Assembly (NCBI GenBank): GCA_026389955.1
Contig: JAPLGY010000192.1
Location: 1 to 9,089, forward strand
DNA length: 9,089 nucleotides
Origin: Caldilinea sp.
Lineage (GTDB): Bacteria > Chloroflexota > Anaerolineae > Caldilineales > Caldilineaceae
Direction: 5' to 3'
The translations under genes and the position numbers were made by a program. This document shows positions 7,117 to 9,089 of the stretch, piece after piece. The notes under the pieces are model-generated. The model saw nothing but the letters and a program-made list of their open reading frames with translations. It made no database searches and was not told where the DNA came from. Positions within the stretch are counted from its first letter, which is position 1. The number at the start of each line of letters is the position of its first letter.

Positions 7117-7743
7117 GATTAGGCGCAGTTCGAGCGTCGTCTTGAGCAGACTCTTGGCTTCGGTGACCCAGCCGTCCTGCCCCTTGAGCGCAGCCTTCTG
7201 AGCTTCGGTCGGGGCCAGCAGGGCAAAGAGAATGTCGCGCGCCGAATCGACTTTCAGCAACGCCTGGAGCTGCGGCCAGCCCGTGCCGCCGCCCACCGCG
7301 TCGACCATGTCAAAGCTCGGGTTCGGGTTCTCCACAAAGATGCGGCGGATCGCCGTAGTGTGGTCGGGTCTGGCCTTGAGGCAGAGCGCCAGGTAGTCGT
7401 CGCCGCTGTTGAGCGGGTCTGGAAAGCAGCCGCCCATCTCGGCATAGAGGGAGAACGGGTCGCGCTGCTTCTGCTCGTCGGTCATAGGTGCCGGCGCCGG
7501 CACGTAGACCAGCAACTGCCTGACCGCCGGATGGGTCGAGGCGCCCATCTCCTGGAGCACGGCCAGCGCCGCCTCGCGGCTCTCGATGCTGCTCTCACTG
7601 GCGTCGACGACGCGCAGGCGGTCCCCGGCCAGCGCCAGGCAGAGGTCGCGGTAGCGCCGGTCGGCGTCGTAGACGACCAACGTCGGACGATCCTCCAACC
7701 GCTTGCGCACAATTTCCTGTTGAATAAACTCGGCGATCTTCAT
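7033..7743 (-). pseudogene. pglZ: PglZ-family protein, N-terminal fragment with a foreign tail
   Basis: ATG 7743 (MKIAEFIQQE) has GAGG seven to eight bases upstream. Residues 1-208 look like the N-terminus of PglZ-domain proteins: LVVYDADRRYRDLCLALAG (22-40), VVDASESSIESREAAL (45-60), LLVYVPAPAPMTDEQKQRDP (77-96), the RRIFVENPNPSF segment (133-144) and a helix ending LKTTLELRL (200-208). PglZ proteins are alkaline-phosphatase-superfamily members of BREX/Pgl phage-defence systems and are usually several hundred residues longer. The phosphatase core is missing here. From about residue 209 (7119) the frame crosses the junction and reads some 28 residues of antisense intron sequence to a stop at 7033. 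No other BREX gene is in the window. The call rests on recalled family patterns. Confidence 0.65.
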
Positions 7744-7810
7744 CAATAAGACCTCGTGGTCGGTCTAGCTGTCAGGGTTCAAGTCGGCCCAGGTGCGGCC
7801 GTCTGAATTC

Positions 7811-8149
7811 TCATTCACCAGCCTGGCCGCGGTAGTGCGCGTCATAGACGGCACGGCGATTCATCTCCAATGCCGCGGCCAGATCTTCCTCCTCCAGCCC
7901 GGCGCGCTTTGCCTGCTCGGCCATGGCTTGCCCCACTCCCCACAGTTCCTGCTGGGCGCGCCAGCGCAGGAAGTCGTCATATTCACGCATGCCGATTAGG
8001 GCGGCGACGGTGATCCCGCCCTTTTCGAGGACAAAGTGCTCCTGGCCCCGCTGCGCCCGTTTGAGCAAGTCGTCAAAATGAAGGCGCGCCTCCGTTACCC
8101 CAACACGCACCTGGGCCGATGACTTAGCGTTCATGGTGTTGCGGCTCAC
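7811..8149 (-). CDS. Phd/YefM-family antitoxin
   Basis: A 112-residue protein from GTG 8149, or 107 from ATG 8134. Seen: the Phd/YefM core VGVTEARLHFDDLLKRAQRG (16-35), then EHFVLEKGGITVAALIGMREYDDF, which forms the dimeric DNA-binding fold, followed by a charged helical C-terminus (EEEDLAAALEMNRRAVYDAH) of the kind that wraps a partner toxin. GTG is favoured because it overlaps the upstream stop as GTGA, the same coupling seen one gene earlier. Such proteins neutralise a toxin and repress their own promoter. No RelE- or Doc-type toxin follows it: the next gene is the broken pglZ, 67 bases on. Its partner may therefore be the PIN protein upstream, or may have been lost. Confidence 0.85.
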   Translation of the reverse strand: MSRNTMNAKSSAQVRVGVTEARLHFDDLLKRAQRGQEHFVLEKGGITVAALIGMREYDDFLRWRAQQELWGVGQAMAEQAKRAGLEEEDLAAALEMNRRAVYDAHYRGQAGE

Positions 8150-8631
8150 TCGCCTGCGTCATGCAGCACGCGCTGATAGAGCGCATCGCTGATCCAGAAA
8201 CCCGCCTGCAGGCGCAGCGCGTCGATGACCGGACGCACCTGGGGAATCAGGCCGCGCTGCTTGCATTGCACCAGCACGCCGATCAGCCCCATGTAGGTGA
8301 CGCCGAGATGCTGCGCGCTTTCACGGCCAATGCGCTCGTCGATCAGCAGGAGATCGGCGTTCATCTCCATGGCCAGCGCAATGGCTTCCGCCTCGCCGGC
8401 GTCCAGATCCTGACGCAGTGACTGCACCAGCGCCCGGTTCGTTACCGTCCGCACCGACAGCCACGACGCATCCGCAATCTGCTGCGCGCTCGGCAGATGC
8501 GCGCCATTGACGACCAATTCCTGCCAGACTGCATCCGGGATCGTCAGCGCGCCGTACAACTGCTCCAGGAGATCGAGCCGCCCAATCAGGGCCAGATTGG
8601 TGATGGGCGATGTGTTGCTGACGACGATCAT
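8146..8631 (-). CDS. DUF3368 PIN-like toxin
   Basis: A 161-residue PIN-fold protein. Seen: VVSNTSPI (3-10) at the first strand, where many PIN nucleases have Asp but DUF3368 members often have Asn; the acidic E38 in IPDAVWQEL; the D77-x-G-E80-A-E82-A motif; LLLIDER (95-101) with D98; then GVTYMGLIGVLVQCKQRGLI and the C-terminal AGFWISDALYQRVLHDAGE. These are standard features of DUF3368, a putative RNase toxin of VapC-like toxin-antitoxin modules. ATG 8631 overlaps the UPF0175 stop as ATGA, and its own TGA overlaps the next start as GTGA, so all three genes are translationally coupled. All expected acidic positions other than the Asn are present, so it may be active. Confidence 0.88.
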   Translation of the reverse strand: MIVVSNTSPITNLALIGRLDLLEQLYGALTIPDAVWQELVVNGAHLPSAQQIADASWLSVRTVTNRALVQSLRQDLDAGEAEAIALAMEMNADLLLIDERIGRESAQHLGVTYMGLIGVLVQCKQRGLIPQVRPVIDALRLQAGFWISDALYQRVLHDAGE

Positions 8632-8885
8632 GCGGCATCAAGGCGTGAGAGGGTGGCCAGGTCTTCTTCGTACTCCTCAATGTCGTAATGCACGGGAATG
8701 CGCCGGCTGGCCAGCAACTGCTGGAACTCCCAGAAGCCCATATGCGCCACTTCACGCGCCTTGCCAAAGGACAACTTGCCTTCGGCAAAGAGATGCACCG
8801 CCAACTCGCGCTGAAGCTCTGACGCAGTCATGCGCGCCGCATGCAGCACCTCGCGCGGAATCTCGATCTGTACCATTGCAGACAT
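8628..8885 (-). CDS. UPF0175-family antitoxin
   Basis: An 85-residue protein from ATG 8885 with GGGAG eight bases upstream. Seen: the start VQIEIPREVLHAA, a helix SELQRELAVHLFAEGKLSFG (22-41), a helix-turn-helix-like KAREVAHMGFWEFQQLLASR (42-61) and the tail IPVHYDIEEYEEDLATL. This is the UPF0175 pattern, a small DNA-binding family usually found directly upstream of a DUF3368 PIN protein and regarded as its antitoxin. It leads the leftward operon and its stop overlaps the toxin start by four bases. Its length fits the family. It probably represses its own promoter in the 8886-9080 region. Confidence 0.88.
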   Translation of the reverse strand: MSAMVQIEIPREVLHAARMTASELQRELAVHLFAEGKLSFGKAREVAHMGFWEFQQLLASRRIPVHYDIEEYEEDLATLSRLDAA

Positions 8886-8976
8886 GGTGTCTACTCCCTG
8901 CTTACCACTCAAACACCTTTAACCGTGAGATGACAGCAACCGGCACAGATTCACTGACCGGTGCCTTCTCGGACCT

Positions 8977-8982
8977 AGTATA
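8977..8982 (-). promoter_or_regulatory. Candidate -10 for the toxin-antitoxin operon
   Basis: TATACT on the minus strand (8982-8977) is a good -10 about 90 bases before the UPF0175 ATG. No acceptable -35 is seen 16-18 bases upstream, so activity may depend on the TG directly preceding the hexamer or on a regulator. Confidence 0.3.
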
Positions 8983-8997
8983 CATCACATGGGTTCG

Positions 8998-9043
8998 TTG
9001 CCGCGGCCACTCTGGGTCATATGCTATTCTGTCTCATATATGC
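8998..9043 (+). promoter_or_regulatory. Possible rightward promoter with a direct repeat at the window edge
   Basis: TTGCCG (8998-9003) and TATGCT (9020-9025) are 16 bases apart. TCATATGC (9018-9025) recurs as TCATATATGC at 9034-9043, which could be a pair of regulator half-sites. An ATG at 9081 with GGAG 12 bases upstream (9065-9068) could start a rightward gene, but only nine bases of it are visible. Confidence 0.2.
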
Positions 9044-9089
9044 ACCGCTATGCGCTGAGCAAACGGAGACACGACGGACTATGGGCGAG

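Noticed and set aside
1..9089. CRISPR array, tRNA or rRNA genes, insertion-sequence transposase.
   Set aside because: I see no regularly spaced repeats, no tRNA-like cloverleaf and no transposase motifs on either strand.

Overview
The window looks like a high-GC bacterial chromosome, most likely from the Chloroflexota (Anaerolineae/Caldilineae-like). The basis is the linked set yqeY, pgpH, ybeY and dgkA, a short MacB-like ABC permease, and a PglZ/UPF0175/DUF3368/Phd accessory set of a kind common in Chloroflexota and Cyanobacteria. The taxonomic call is inference; no rRNA or other strong phylogenetic marker is present.

Layout: (1) 1-1002, minus strand: N-terminal 334 residues of a MacB/FtsX-type ABC permease that runs off the left edge. 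(2) 1003-1220: divergent regulatory region with one promoter per direction, a perfect 15-bp palindrome lying in the rightward promoter, and a 15-bp unit repeated three times that carries an in-frame ATG in each copy. (3) 1221-5307, plus strand: a tight gene run encoding a VTT/TVP38-type membrane protein, YqeY, a PgpH-type 7TM-HD c-di-AMP phosphodiesterase, a doubtful small proline-rich ORF, then ybeY and dgkA. The last two are damaged. ybeY loses its zinc-site half and dgkA loses its start, as if one internal deletion had fused them out of frame near 4942-4965. (4) 5323-5360: a leftward intrinsic terminator, then a lipoprotein gene (5385-6386, minus) with an internally duplicated domain and its own promoter. 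(5) 6560-7743: a scar zone. It holds a C-terminal coding scrap, then the 5' part of what appears to be a group II intron (plus strand, from 6655), abutting a pglZ gene cut off after about 208 residues. (6) 7811-8885, minus strand: a three-gene toxin-antitoxin operon (UPF0175 antitoxin, DUF3368 PIN toxin, Phd/YefM antitoxin) joined by 4-base start/stop overlaps. (7) 8886-9089: the promoter region of that operon and perhaps of a rightward gene beginning at the edge.

The left half is housekeeping: ribosome maturation, cyclic-di-AMP turnover and lipid kinase functions. The right half is accessory and eroding: defence-gene debris (PglZ is a BREX/Pgl-type component), a retroelement remnant and a toxin-antitoxin cassette. 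I see no intact new defence system. The most unusual points are the ybeY/dgkA deletion, the intron-pglZ junction, and a single PIN toxin flanked by two different antitoxin types.
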